DNA of 64,000 nt from Cytidiella melzeri. Taxonomy: Eukaryota; Basidiomycota; Agaricomycetes; Polyporales; Irpicaceae. A program made the translations under genes and the position numbers. The notes beneath the pieces are model-generated. The model searched no databases and was not told the origin of the DNA. It saw nothing but the letters and a program-made list of their open reading frames with translations. Below are positions 1 to 9,328 of this stretch, piece by piece (within the stretch, counting starts at the first letter, position 1; each line of letters begins with the position of its first letter). The stretch is taken from contig JABYQR010000210.1 in NCBI GenBank assembly GCA_022592445.1, forward strand, positions 1 to 64,000. The letters are read 5' to 3'.

Positions 1-540
1 ATCAGAACCACCACAGGCTATGTTCTGATTGTAATCACTCCTTAGAGAGCAATGAATGGTTGTGAAACCTTGTGGAACAATCTGATGCAGTGCTTGCTGC
101 TGATGCAACCATGTCCTGTTGATGTCTGAACTGCCTCACCCCTATGGGAACTGCCACAGAGTGTGTTCTGATTGTAACTCCTGCTTGTAGAGCAACTGGT
201 GGTTGTGAAACTGTATAGAAGACTCAAAGGCAGTGCTCTATGCTGATGAAACCACATCCTGTTGATGTCTCAACTGTATCAGCCCCACTAGAACTTCCAC
301 AGGTTGTGTTTAGATTGGAACTCCTTCTTAGAGAGCAACTAATGGTTGTGAACATTTGTGCAACAATCCAATGCAGTGCTTTCTGCTGATGCAACCATGT
401 CCTGTTGATGTCTGAACTGCCTCACCCCCATTGGAACTGCCACAGGCCGTGTTCTTATTGTAGCTCCTGCTTAGAGAGCAACTAACAGTTGTAAAATTGT
501 GTGGAACAATCAGATGCAGTACTTACTGCTGATGCAGCCA
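1..540. repeat. 143-bp tandem repeat array (about 3.8 copies)
   Basis: The hexamer CCACAG followed by a conserved TGTTCTGATTGTAACTCC-like block recurs at 11, 154, 297 and 440, an exact 143-bp period. Other landmarks (GAGAGCAACT, GATGCAGTGCT, GATGCAACCATGTCCTG) keep the same spacing. Copies differ by scattered substitutions, so this is an old array. It may start left of the window. No long open frame or coding motif is seen. Confidence 0.88.
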
Positions 541-1000
541 CAAATTTACATTGTCCAAGAATGTAGGGGTTGAGAACTTGTAGTTAGCTTCCAAAGTACT
601 GGTAATTCTTCCTCAGAGCCAACACTACGTGTAGCATGTCTTCTAATTATATCCCTTATTCAAAGAGCAAGCAATGTCTGTAGATTGCTGCACATGTACC
701 TGATGAGAATTTGACATCATTTGCCAGCAGGAGTGGAGTTTGAATCTGAGTCTGGAAGACCATTTTCAGTAGACTGGCCATAACGTGCTCAATCCCACTT
801 CAATTGACAGGATGTTTGTACCAGGATGTTGCCACAAGATAGGGCTATCCAATGGTGTATTATCTGTACCAATTTGTACCCATATGCAGTCTGTAAAAAT
901 CTAAAACTGCATTTTGATTGCAAAAGTGATCTGATACAAAGTTATAAAGGGCTGATAACAAGGCCAGTGTGATGCCATCAGCTGGATTCTGTAACCCTGC
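541..1000. other. Unassigned sequence between tandem array and inverted-repeat element
   Basis: AT-leaning sequence without a coding frame, splice pattern or recognised repeat. It ends exactly where the left inverted-repeat arm begins. Confidence 0.5.
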
Positions 1001-1447
1001 TCACGCAGTTTACCCGATTTGTATGTAGATTACGTAACGTAGTTCGACACCGTCATGGACGAGACGTGTGTCGAACGACTCTCTCTTCTCTACGCTCTAC
1101 TTTACGAATCCCTTGTACTACGTACTCGCACCCGTTGTCGCGCATCTGGACAATACAGTGCGGTCCTGTTCCTTTTCTGAACGACCGCGCGCCCCAGTGA
1201 AGACGAGCCGCCAACTTGCCTTACACTTTTTTTTGAACCTCTACCGCTCTGATCACCGCTCTCGCTTCAACACTCTATTCCATCGTGGCCGACCGACCGT
1301 CTCGAACCAAGGCCCGTGAGTCTGCACGAGCTACAAGTCGTGCTACCTCAGCAGATCCGGCGCCATCGCGGATATCTCGTCCTTCAGCATCGAAAGACAC
1401 CCCTCCACATCTTTCGACCGAACCGCCTACCACGCGCTCGAGCCCTC
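1001..1447 (+). repeat. Left inverted-repeat arm
   Basis: Begins TCACGCAGTTTACC and ends GCTCGAGCCCTC. It carries a plus-strand copy of the gag N-terminal codons starting at 1285 (MADRPSRTKARES...), which then run into unrelated sequence after 1447. Confidence 0.85.
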
Positions 1448-1712
1448 GAGCAGGGTTACACTCTCCCCAGTTCAAAAACATTTGCTGGGGTCAAGCGAAA
1501 ACAATTAACAAAGTTGAAAAAAAAAATACTCAAGGAGTTGCACAAAAAGAGTCCCAGAAGGGCATACACGTGAGCCGAGGCCATGGGGGTAAATGACAGA
1601 CAGTAAGCCAAACGAGCGTCGCGACGAGTGTGGGCCAGAAAGAAAAGAAGGAAGGGAAAGAAAACATTGATAGCGAAGGCAATAGCGAGAGCGGAGAGGT
1701 TCCGGAGCGCAG

Positions 1713-2990
1713 CTAGTCGTCAGAGAGGTCTTCATTGTCGTAAAGCTGACCAAGCCAGGTCATCTTCGGAGGGCTGCCATTGACCCATGACGCAGGAGCT
1801 TCGCGGATGGTCGCAACAATCGGGTCGTTCAGGTCGTCATCAGTCAAGATGCCAGAAAGAGGCGGCAGATCGTCTTCTACAAGGTGAACTGCACCAACCA
1901 TTCTCGGAGTCGGCGAGGTGACTTGGCGAGGCGGAATCCCGTTGGCTGGATCACCGGGACAGTTACGGGAGTTGTGAGCCACCCAACCTGGAGACACAGG
2001 GGTGCGGCGGCAGTTGAAACAGCCACCAGCCTTCTGCAGCGCATCGCGGTCGTGGTCGGTCAGCGGAGCACGACCATTCGAGACAGGAATCGCAGCAGGA
2101 GGACCAGATGGGCGATAAGGAGCAGCCGAGTCGTTTTCCATGCTAACCCAAGTGGTCTGAAGGAGGTTAATGAGCGCATTGAGCCTCAAGGTTTCGTAAT
2201 TGAGCGCAGGGTTAGCTAAGACACGGAGGCGAAGGCGGCGGTTAGCAAAGAAGAGGACATGGTTTTTCATGGTCGTGTCGGAGATTACAAAGTCCTTCCC
2301 GGCACCAGCGAGAGCATTGCGAGCAGCTTGAAGTTCAGCGACGAAGGCGCGGAAGTCACCGTTTCGCTGCGACAGGCTGTAGAAGCGGTCTAGAGCCTCG
2401 AGGCGCCAACCAGTCGGTACGAAGCGTTCGCGAACCCTGGCCGCAAAGAGATCCCAGGTGGCCAAAGCTTTGAGTTCGTCGCGATTTTCGTTCCACCAGG
2501 ACGCAGCGGCATCATCCATCATTTTCAATCCAGCCAACGTGATTTGCGCCCGAACAGACAAGACACTAGTACAGGCTGGGTTGAGAAGGAGCGCCATCTC
2601 GAAGGTGTCTTGGCACTTGTTGAGCCAATTTGCGACAACACCGTGAGACAACGGTCCAGCCAGTATTGGTACGTCGATCCTAGTAGACATCCCAATTTGT
2701 CGCTGCGCTATGACAAGGGGCTGCAACCCGGATGACGAGGGATTCTCAGGAGAAGGTGGTCGTCAAGTGTCAGAGAGTGGCAGAGAGGCAGAAGTGAAGT
2801 CGACCAAAGACTCTGGCAGGGGCGATAGAGGGCTCGAGCGCGTGGTAGGCGGTTCGGTCGACAGATGTGGAGGGGTGTCTTTCGATGCTGAAGGACGAGA
2901 TATCCGCGATGGCGCCGGATCTGCTGAGGTAGCACGACTTGTAGCTCGTGCAGACTCACGGGCCTTGGTTCGAGACGGTCGGTCGGCCAC
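1713..2990 (-). pseudogene. Gag-like gene with one in-frame TGA
   Basis: Reading minus strand from the ATG at 2990, a serine/proline-rich N-terminus of 75 residues ends at a TGA (2763-2765). The same frame then stays open to 1713, giving about 425 codons overall. The second part has a retrotransposon-gag-like helical region (AAASWWNENRDELK..., then WDLFAARVRERFVP) and a zinc-knuckle-like segment (CFNCRRTP...HNSRNCPG) whose C-to-H spacing is longer than the usual CX2CX4HX4C. The acidic C-terminus ends EDLSDD. There is no intron signal that cleanly removes the TGA, so I call it broken, though readthrough cannot be excluded. No protease, RT or integrase follows. Confidence 0.7.
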
Positions 2991-3274
2991 GATGGAATAG
3001 AGTGTTGAAGCGAGAGCGGTGATCAGAGCGGTGGAGGTTCAAAAAAAAGTGTAAGGCGAGTTGGTGGCTCGTCTTCACTGGGGCGCGCGGTCGTTCAGAA
3101 AAGGAACAGGACCGCACTGTATTGTCCAGATGCGCGACAACGGGTGCGAGTACGTAGTACAAGGGATTCGTAAAGTAGAGCGTAGAGAAGAGAGAGTCGT
3201 TCGACACACGTCTCGTCCATGACGGTGTCGAACTACGTTACGTAATCTACATACAAATCGGGTAAACTGCGTGA
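2828..3274 (-). repeat. Right inverted-repeat arm (5' end of the gag element)
   Basis: Reverse complement of 1001-1447. It contains the presumed promoter/leader and the gag start codon at 2990. Confidence 0.85.
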
Positions 3275-3473
3275 AGAAAAGGAACAGGACCGCGCGCTCC
3301 AGTGAAGACGAGCCGCCAACTCGCCTTACAGATTCATTGTTTTGTTATTGACACTGTTACTCTCTGTATTCTGCCATCAAATTCCCACACTTTGGGGGAC
3401 AAAAAGGTCACATCTGAAAAGGCATCAATGTGCTGGAGCACACTGGAACAATTCTTCTTCATTCTTCAGGAAT
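3275..3473. other. Short rearranged patch and unassigned spacer
   Basis: 3277-3294 repeats an arm segment in right-arm orientation, and about 3295-3330 repeats the adjacent segment (CCAGTGAAGACGAGCCGCC) in left-arm orientation, so two small arm pieces are joined head to head. The remainder to 3473 shows no gene. Confidence 0.6.
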
Positions 3474-3644
3474 TGTAACAATTTGGCTTACCCCTCACAG
3501 TTATACAACGTGAGTTCATGAACATTCAAATTGAAGGTTACAGCTCAACAATCTCTCCTACAGAGGATAGACGGGATTGTCACAGATTTTCAATGTTTCT
3601 ACAAGACTTGCCTTACCAGGCAACGGTATTATTGGGAATATTTA

Positions 3645-3806
3645 AGCGCTTATCAAGCGCTTATCCAGCGCTTATCCGGCGTCTATTTAGGCGCTTATCC
3701 AGCACTTATCAGGCGCTTATCAGGCGCTTATTCCGGCGCTTATTCTCAGTGCCTATCAATTGATGCGCTGATGCGCCTCCTGTCTCTGATGCGCTGATGC
3801 GCTTCT
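3645..3806 (+). repeat. Minisatellite of GCGCTTATC(C/A)(A/G)G units and GATGCGCT units
   Basis: About eight imperfect 12-13-bp copies of a GCGCTTATC-containing unit are followed by four GATGCGCT/GATGCGCC octamers, all inside the U3-like part of the solo LTR. Confidence 0.8.
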
Positions 3807-3829
3807 TTCCTTATCTGTGTATCACATGA

Positions 3830-4130
3830 TAGAACTCTCTGGAACCTTGTGGAACATGCTGGAACTATGATGTCATAATATAGAACATTCCATTGGATGA
3901 TGTCATAGTTCTTAGAACCTTCTGGAAAAGTCTAGCATTGTCTTAGAACAAGCTAGAACAAGTCTAGCCTTGGGACTGGGTCATGGGGACAATTGCTATT
4001 GGTTGATTATTGAAGTGGCACCACTAGGGCATAGGGCATGCTTGGTAAGGTAGATTACTTCGCTTACTCATGTAGGTATTAGGGGTCTTAGGGCAGTACC
4101 TGGGGTCCTCCCCTTCATGTATATATAGAG
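3830..4130 (+). promoter_or_regulatory. Heat-shock-element-like arrays and TATA box in the solo LTR
   Basis: GAACCTTCTGGAA near 3915 fits nGAAnnTTCnnGAAn exactly. A second cluster near 3835-3865 has several regularly spaced GAA triplets. A TATATATAG box follows near 4119. The match to an HSF-binding pattern is seen directly; that it is a functional stress promoter is inference. Confidence 0.45.
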
Positions 4131-4385
4131 GCACTCCTGAGGGCATATCCCCTCAGTCTTATCCACTCTGTTGAACTAGGACTACTCAGTACCCACCAGT
4201 ACTTTGCTCACCACACCTCTTACTCTCTATCTCACACTATCTCCCCCAAGTTTATCAACTTATCTGGTGAGTAGTAACCTTACTGTTACAGGGATGCCAC
4301 ATGGGTCCGAGTAAGTCTGAAGAATAATTATGATAGCATTGGGTACTGGGCTGAACTTTTGTTTTGTTGACAGTATGATATTCTT

Positions 4386-4786
4386 GTGGATGAAAATGCT
4401 CGCTATTGCCATACTCCTGCCATGTATCAGCCTAAGACTTTCTATGCCAAGCTGCTGCACATCCTTGTGGTAACTGTTGCACCAGCACCAAAAATTGGTC
4501 TGCAGGAGACAACACAATTTGTACTTGCAGATGTCCACATCAGCAAGGCAGACAGTCACACTCTAGGTCTGTTGAAGGTGTACATGTATGACAGCATGTA
4601 ACCTCCACAGGTGATTGACATGACCTGTGTACAGTCTCTCGTTGGACAGATCCAGGCCCTCATTCTTCCTCGGACTGCATGGGCAAAACTAACTTGGGTC
4701 ATTGTTGATCAGAGTGGAGGGGCTGATGGTGCTTTCTATGCTTCAGATGTTGATGGAAGCAGTGCAGGACAACTCAGAAACCATGT
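4386..4786 (+). pseudogene. Gene fragment (C-terminal end) interrupted by a chromovirus
   Basis: Two open stretches (4386-4601 and from about 4611) read as one degraded or spliced protein end, with phrases such as PAMYQPKTFYAKLLHIL and VQSLVGQI...RTAWAKLTWVIVDQSGG. The style recalls C-termini of large Agaricomycete proteins carried by CACTA/KDZ-type DNA elements, but that is only an impression. The Gypsy element begins at 4787. Removing it and one CATGT copy continues the frame only two codons into a TAG just right of 12345, so the insertion hit the last codons of the frame. Confidence 0.4.
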
Positions 4787-5544
4787 TGACACGGAGACAG
4801 GGCTCGACGTGACAAACAGGGACACGATGTGGATGACGACGAGGAGGTGGTGGCAGGCGTGAAGCACAATGCGTTCACCAGCTATCAAACTTATTCAGAA
4901 ATCTAGCCCAGTAAAGACCAAGTTAGTATTGGGTACTACCAGCTATGTAGTACAGAGGGGGTTTGCTTACCTAGCCCAGTAAAGACCAAGAGGTCGAGAT
5001 GGGGGGCTAGGAGCGTACATGCAGCAGTATATATAGACTTCAGGGACCTGCGCACAGACCATGTTGAGGGCAGGCTTTGCAAGAAGCCATGTGAACGAAG
5101 AACAAAAGAACTACCTAAAGGAGAACAATAGCTATTGTCTAGACCTTGCCAAGAACTCTACTCGTGAGAGAATCTATCTAAAAGGAGACCAACTATTGTA
5201 TTCCATTCCCACACCTGTGAGAACATCCTTCCATAAAGAGAACAATAGGGAAAGAACAATAAGGAGCCCATGTGGACGGTATCTATGACGTCAAACCCTA
5301 GCTATGGGCTGAGCCATGTGCTTGTAGCCATGTGGTCTTACTTAAGCTAAGTCACATGCCAGTGTGACGTAGTAGCAAGTAATGTGACCGTGTGGAGCGT
5401 CTAAGCCACGTGATACGGGCGCTTAATAGACGTGCAAAGAAGTTTATGCAGAGAGAATTGAAACTAGGTTGTAGCCCGGAGTTTTACAGATAAAAACAAG
5501 AGGTAAATTGCGAAAATTAAGGGCTAGTCAGGCCATCCATGACA
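4787..5544 (-). repeat. 3' LTR of the chromovirus
   Basis: 758 bp; on the element strand it begins TGTCATGG and ends GTGTCA. It contains two copies of CTAGCCCAGTAAAGACCAAG about 68 bp apart and a TATATATAG motif. The opposite (plus) strand has a 75-codon frame (5061-5288) just after that TATA motif. Confidence 0.95.
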
Positions 5545-5546
5545 TT

Positions 5547-5557
5547 ACCCCCCTCCT
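5547..5557 (-). promoter_or_regulatory. Polypurine tract (plus-strand primer)
   Basis: On the element strand the sequence AGGAGGGGGGT lies directly inside the 3' LTR, the expected place for the polypurine tract used in second-strand synthesis. Confidence 0.8.
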
Positions 5558-5615
5558 AAAATCGAGCGTCCTCGCGAAGCATCACTGTGCTGTGGTGATA
5601 GAGGTCTTCTACCCG

Positions 5616-7145
5616 TCAGTGTGATGTTCTTGAGATATCCAGACCGATGTGTTTGCCTTCATCCCAGCTAAGATCGTATGTAGATGGATAGATCGTGCAA
5701 AGGAAAGCGGGGTCGGTCTGGGTATTGAATTCCCGAAAATGCGAGCGGAGATCCGCGAAGAGTGAAGCTTTGATGACCCGGGGCGCTCCGGGGTTTGCTT
5801 TGTAGAAGTCGTCAATTGCTTCTTGACTATTCTCGAGGTTTTCTACTGGTTCCCAGCTATTGTGTCCGTCTGAATACCCTTCCCATTTGACTAGGAATTG
5901 TAGCTTCTTCCATCGTCCGTGTAGCCTGCTATCTAGCACTTTCTCGACGACGTACTGCTCTTCTCCTTCTATGACGATAGAATCAGGAGGTGGAGGTACG
6001 TCTTTGCCGTTGTCGTGCCAGGGACTTAGACGGTTGATGTGGAAGACGGGGTGGATTCGGAGATAGCTGGGTAGATCGAGTTTGTAATCGAGATCGCCAA
6101 TGCGTTCGATGACCTTGTACGGGCCGAGTTGTCGAGGACCGAGTTTAGGGGTGGCCTGATGAATCTGGACGTTCTTAGCGTTTAGCCAGACCATGTCCCC
6201 TACTTGGAAGACGCGTGGAGAACGCTTCTCAGACTCGTAAAGTTGCTTCATCTTTTCTTTGCTTAGACGAAGAGCTGCTTCAGTCTCTTTGCGTACTCGA
6301 GCCATGTTGTCAAGGCGCTCATCAAGCGATGGGATATTGCTTCGCTTGCCGACTGGTATGGTGAAGTCGGGGCGATATCCGTAGATGACCTCAAATGGTG
6401 TTTGTGAATTACCCGCATGTACTCGCGAGTTGAGTGCAAACTCAGCCGCCGGCAGATGATTGACCCAGTCGTCTTGTCGTTGCTGACAGAATAGACGCAG
6501 GTACTGTTCGATATCCTGGTTTTTGCGTTCGACTTTGCCATTTCCTTGCGGATGATAGGCGGTCGTAAAACCAGTCTCTATGCCTAAGCGGTGATAGAGC
6601 GCACGCATGAAGCGCGCTGCAAACTGGGGTCCTCGGTCAGAGAACACTTTCTTGGGAATGCCGTGAAGTCGGAATACTTCTTTGTAATGTAGATCGGCAA
6701 TCCCCTCAGCGTTAACCTTAGTAGTAGTAGGGATGATGTGCGTTTGATCGGAGTAATGGTCGACGTAGACCGCGATCGAATCGAATCCCTTAGAGGGTGG
6801 CAGCTGAGTGATGAGATCTACTCCGACGTGTTCCCAAGGTCCGGCCGGAGTTTCCTGAGGCTGTAGTACTGCTTTAGGGTGTGGAGCTGACTTGTAGCGT
6901 TGGCAGCGATCACAACCTAGTACGTAAGTCTCGATGAAGGCATTCATCTTTGGCCACCAATAGTGTCGTGAGACTAGCTCTATGGTGCCGTGTTTGCCCG
7001 GATGACCAGCCGCGGGTGTGTCATGGCAAGATTTGACGATTTCATGACGGAGCTCTTTGTTGTTAAACCGCCGACAAGTTTGCGAGGACCCTTTTTGCGA
7101 AGGGTAGCGAGAGCTTGTGCGACTTCTGCTTCTTGTTCCGTGCAT
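5616..7145 (-). CDS. Integrase and chromodomain part of Pol (frame-shifted from RT)
   Basis: About 485 meaningful residues. The order is an H2C2 zinc-binding module (HPGKHG...CDRCQRYK), then the DDE catalytic core with D in VGVDLITQ, D in FSDRGPQF and E in GNGKVERKN, a GPF/GPY-like stretch (LGPYKVI), and a C-terminal chromodomain (YVVEKVLDSR...LVKWEGYSDGHNSWEP). The chromodomain places it among chromoviruses, whose integrases are targeted to modified histones. The real junction with the RT frame is near 7086-7096, at a short A/T run where one base appears missing; sequence upstream of that in this frame is not real coding. Confidence 0.92.
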   Translation of the reverse strand: MHGTRSRSRTSSRYPSQKGSSQTCRRFNNKELRHEIVKSCHDTPAAGHPGKHGTIELVSRHYWWPKMNAFIETYVLGCDRCQRYKSAPHPKAVLQPQETPAGPWEHVGVDLITQLPPSKGFDSIAVYVDHYSDQTHIIPTTTKVNAEGIADLHYKEVFRLHGIPKKVFSDRGPQFAARFMRALYHRLGIETGFTTAYHPQGNGKVERKNQDIEQYLRLFCQQRQDDWVNHLPAAEFALNSRVHAGNSQTPFEVIYGYRPDFTIPVGKRSNIPSLDERLDNMARVRKETEAALRLSKEKMKQLYESEKRSPRVFQVGDMVWLNAKNVQIHQATPKLGPRQLGPYKVIERIGDLDYKLDLPSYLRIHPVFHINRLSPWHDNGKDVPPPPDSIVIEGEEQYVVEKVLDSRLHGRWKKLQFLVKWEGYSDGHNSWEPVENLENSQEAIDDFYKANPGAPRVIKASLFADLRSHFREFNTQTDPAFLCTIYPSTYDLSWDEGKHIGLDISRTSH

Positions 7146-9136
7146 TCTTGGATCTTTGATTCGAGCGGAGAAGCAGTGGCGAGCGCACTGGTAGCGAGGA
7201 TCCGGAAGTGTTCCGGTTTCAGTACCACCTGATCCTTGTTGTCTTCTTCGTCCGTGACAGCGTGAGAGTGAAGACGAGAGAGGGGATCAGCATGTATCAT
7301 GGTACTACCGGGCTTGTGTACCAACACAAAGTCGAAGTCAGCCAAGAGTAATGACCAACGTGCTTGACGTCGAGTGAGGTGTTGCGCAGTCTTCCAGTAC
7401 TGCAGGTTTGCGTGATCTGTCCAGATCTCAAACGGTTCCTTGAGCCCCTCAAGGTAGTGGCGCCAATCTTTGAGAGCCTCGGTGATGGCTAACATCTCCC
7501 GATCAAAGATTTCGTAGTTACGCTCTGCTTCAGTCATAGAGGCGGATCGGTAGGCGATAGGGTGGTAGAATCCATCTTCCTTCGATTTCTGGGAGATGAT
7601 TCCACCGGTCGCATAGCCCGAGGCATCGACTTCTAGACGTGTAGGGAGTTCAGGGTCCCAGACTGCCAAGATGGGCTTAGTGGTAAAGGCCTTCTTTAGT
7701 AGCGTGAAGGCAGTCTCTTGTGCTGGACCCCAGACGAACGGTACGTCCTTCTTAGTAAGGTCGTGTAGAGGCCGCGCGTGCTTTGAGAAATCTTGGATGA
7801 AGCGTCGGTAGAAGTTAGCGAACCCAATGAATCCTCTGACTTCTTTGAGGTTCTTGGGTGTGGGCCACGTAGAAACTGCTTGGACTTTGACAGGGTCCAT
7901 AGCTACTTCGCCGGCGCGAATGATCAATCCAAGGTACTCGATCTCAGATTTCTCAAACTCGCAGTTTTCCGGACGAAGATACAGATCGTGCTGCTGAAGT
8001 CGCTCGAGGACTTCATGAACAACCTTGCGGTGCTCTGTCAGGTTGTTACTCCAGATCAAGATGTCATCTAGATAGACAGCCACCTTGCCCTCGGCCACGA
8101 GGTCGGCGAAGATGTTGTCCATCAGAGCTTGGAAGGTAGCGGGTGAGTTCGTGAGACCGAAGAACATGACTTTAGGTTCGAAAAGTCCTCGGTTGGTAAC
8201 GAAAGCCGCTTTGTACTCATCTCCTTCTTTGATGCGGACATTGTGATATCCCCAACGAACATCGAATTTTGTGAAGATCTTTGCACCCTTGAGCTTGTTG
8301 ATGATGTCGGTGGCAAGCGGTAGAGGGTAGCGGTTCTTCACGGTGATGTCGTTGAGTTTACGATAGTCCTGAATAAGTCGGAGTTTGTTGTCCTTCTTTT
8401 TGATGAAAAAGACTGGAGAAGCCATCGGAGACTTAGAAGGCGTGATGTAACCTTTTGCTAGGTTCTCTTGAATGAACTTGTCAAGTTCGGCTTGTTCGTT
8501 CAGGGGCATAGGGTAAACTTTCGATTTGATGGTCTCAGGAGCGTCTGGTTTGAGATCAATTGAATGGTCCCAGGGCTGATGCTGGGGTAGCCGATTAGAC
8601 TCTTCCTCAGAGAAGACTTTAGCATGTCGGTGATACTCTGATGGAACAATGTCTTCGAAGGAGCGCTGAGCTTTAGCTTTGTTTGCTTCGGCAGCAAGCT
8701 TGGTAGAATAGGTGAAGCCGGCCATACACCAGACTTCGTCAGTGGTGTCTTGGATAATACCGGCTTTGACCCACTGCCTACGTTCTTTGCAATTACCGTC
8801 AACCTTCTGGAAAGGTTCATCAGGAGATTCTTCCGAGCCGCTCGGAATTGTCATTTCTCCTTTTTCCCAGTTAACGGTAGGGTTTACGCGTTTGAGCCAT
8901 GGTAGCCCAAGAATAACGTCTTCTGGACCTAAGTCCGTGACGAGAAACTCTGCCTTTTCTGTGTGGTCTCCAACTGTAAGTGTGAGGCGCACGAAGTGTG
9001 TTAATCCGCCCGCTTTGTTCTTAGTTCCGTCAATGTTGTGTAATGAGATGATCCTTTCAAGAGGGTGTTGGATAATCTTATGCTTTTTGACGAACTGGTG
9101 ACTGATGAACAAAGCCGTGGCTCCTGAGTCAATCAT
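6980..9136 (-). CDS. Protease, reverse transcriptase and RNase H part of Pol
   Basis: The frame opens with the aspartic protease signature MIDSGATALFIS. It continues with RT motifs (LRLIQDYRKLND, FTKFDVRWGYHNVR, MFFGLTNSPATFQ and the catalytic AVYLDDILIWS) and RNase H (LEVDASGYATGG, FDREMLAI, WTDHANLQYW), ending in the tether before integrase. The catalytic residues look intact. The upstream side is also frame-shifted: the sequence just before the protease continues in the frame of 9133-9345 (a serine/threonine-rich linker ending VHVLVKGLNRSIR). The last 30 or so codons of this frame, after about 7090, are out of register with integrase. Confidence 0.93.
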   Translation of the reverse strand: MIDSGATALFISHQFVKKHKIIQHPLERIISLHNIDGTKNKAGGLTHFVRLTLTVGDHTEKAEFLVTDLGPEDVILGLPWLKRVNPTVNWEKGEMTIPSGSEESPDEPFQKVDGNCKERRQWVKAGIIQDTTDEVWCMAGFTYSTKLAAEANKAKAQRSFEDIVPSEYHRHAKVFSEEESNRLPQHQPWDHSIDLKPDAPETIKSKVYPMPLNEQAELDKFIQENLAKGYITPSKSPMASPVFFIKKKDNKLRLIQDYRKLNDITVKNRYPLPLATDIINKLKGAKIFTKFDVRWGYHNVRIKEGDEYKAAFVTNRGLFEPKVMFFGLTNSPATFQALMDNIFADLVAEGKVAVYLDDILIWSNNLTEHRKVVHEVLERLQQHDLYLRPENCEFEKSEIEYLGLIIRAGEVAMDPVKVQAVSTWPTPKNLKEVRGFIGFANFYRRFIQDFSKHARPLHDLTKKDVPFVWGPAQETAFTLLKKAFTTKPILAVWDPELPTRLEVDASGYATGGIISQKSKEDGFYHPIAYRSASMTEAERNYEIFDREMLAITEALKDWRHYLEGLKEPFEIWTDHANLQYWKTAQHLTRRQARWSLLLADFDFVLVHKPGSTMIHADPLSRLHSHAVTDEEDNKDQVVLKPEHFRILATSALATASPLESKIQECTEQEAEVAQALATLRKKGPRKLVGGLTTKSSVMKSSNLAMTHPRLVIRANTAP

Positions 9137-9328
9137 AGCAGAACACGGATGCTTCTATTGAGACCTTTGACTAGTACATGTACACGGAAATGAGAAGATA
9201 ACCGATCTAGCGACGAGATAGTACATGAAGAGATAACAGACGACGGGCACGGAGTTGCTATGGTACACGAAGATGACGAGGTAGAAGACGAGGACGGGGT
9301 ATCGGGGGGACTCGCAGCTGCGGCTTTG

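Larger units (their letters stand above)
1001..3274 (-). mobile_element. Gag-only retroelement derivative bounded by 447-bp inverted repeats
   Basis: Positions 1001-1447 and 2828-3274 are near-identical reverse complements (paired positions sum to 4275 throughout, with no indel, and only a few substitutions where I compared them). Between them lies a minus-strand gag-like gene. The arms contain what looks like the element's 5' region plus the first codons of gag, so the left arm is an inverted copy of the 5' end. Normal LTR elements have direct, not inverted, terminal repeats, and no pol gene is present. No convincing target-site duplication is seen at the outer edges. It could be a rearranged LTR element, a template-switch product or a non-autonomous family. 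Confidence 0.75.
3474..4290 (+). repeat. Solo LTR (817 bp)
   Basis: Starts TGTAACA and ends TGTTACA, a perfect 7-bp terminal inversion with the canonical TG...CA ends. Flanking pentamers are GGAAT (3469-3473) and GGGAT (4291-4295), a 4/5 target-site duplication. Inside are a GCGCTTATC minisatellite (about 3650-3750), GAA/TTC arrays and a TATA box (TATATATAG near 4119) followed by the short leader typical of an LTR promoter. No internal element sequence is attached, so it is a solo LTR left by recombination. It is unrelated in sequence to the LTRs at 4787 and 11588. Confidence 0.75.

Noticed and set aside
1..540. CRISPR-like array
   Set aside because: The units are long contiguous tandem copies without unique spacers, in a eukaryotic genome.
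2763..2765. Selenocysteine reading of the gag TGA
   Set aside because: Fungal retroelements have no known selenocysteine system and no SECIS-like hairpin was evident; mutation or readthrough is simpler.
1001..3274. Classical LTR pair or DNA transposon TIRs
   Set aside because: The repeats are inverted, not direct, and no transposase is encoded between them; the content is gag-like.
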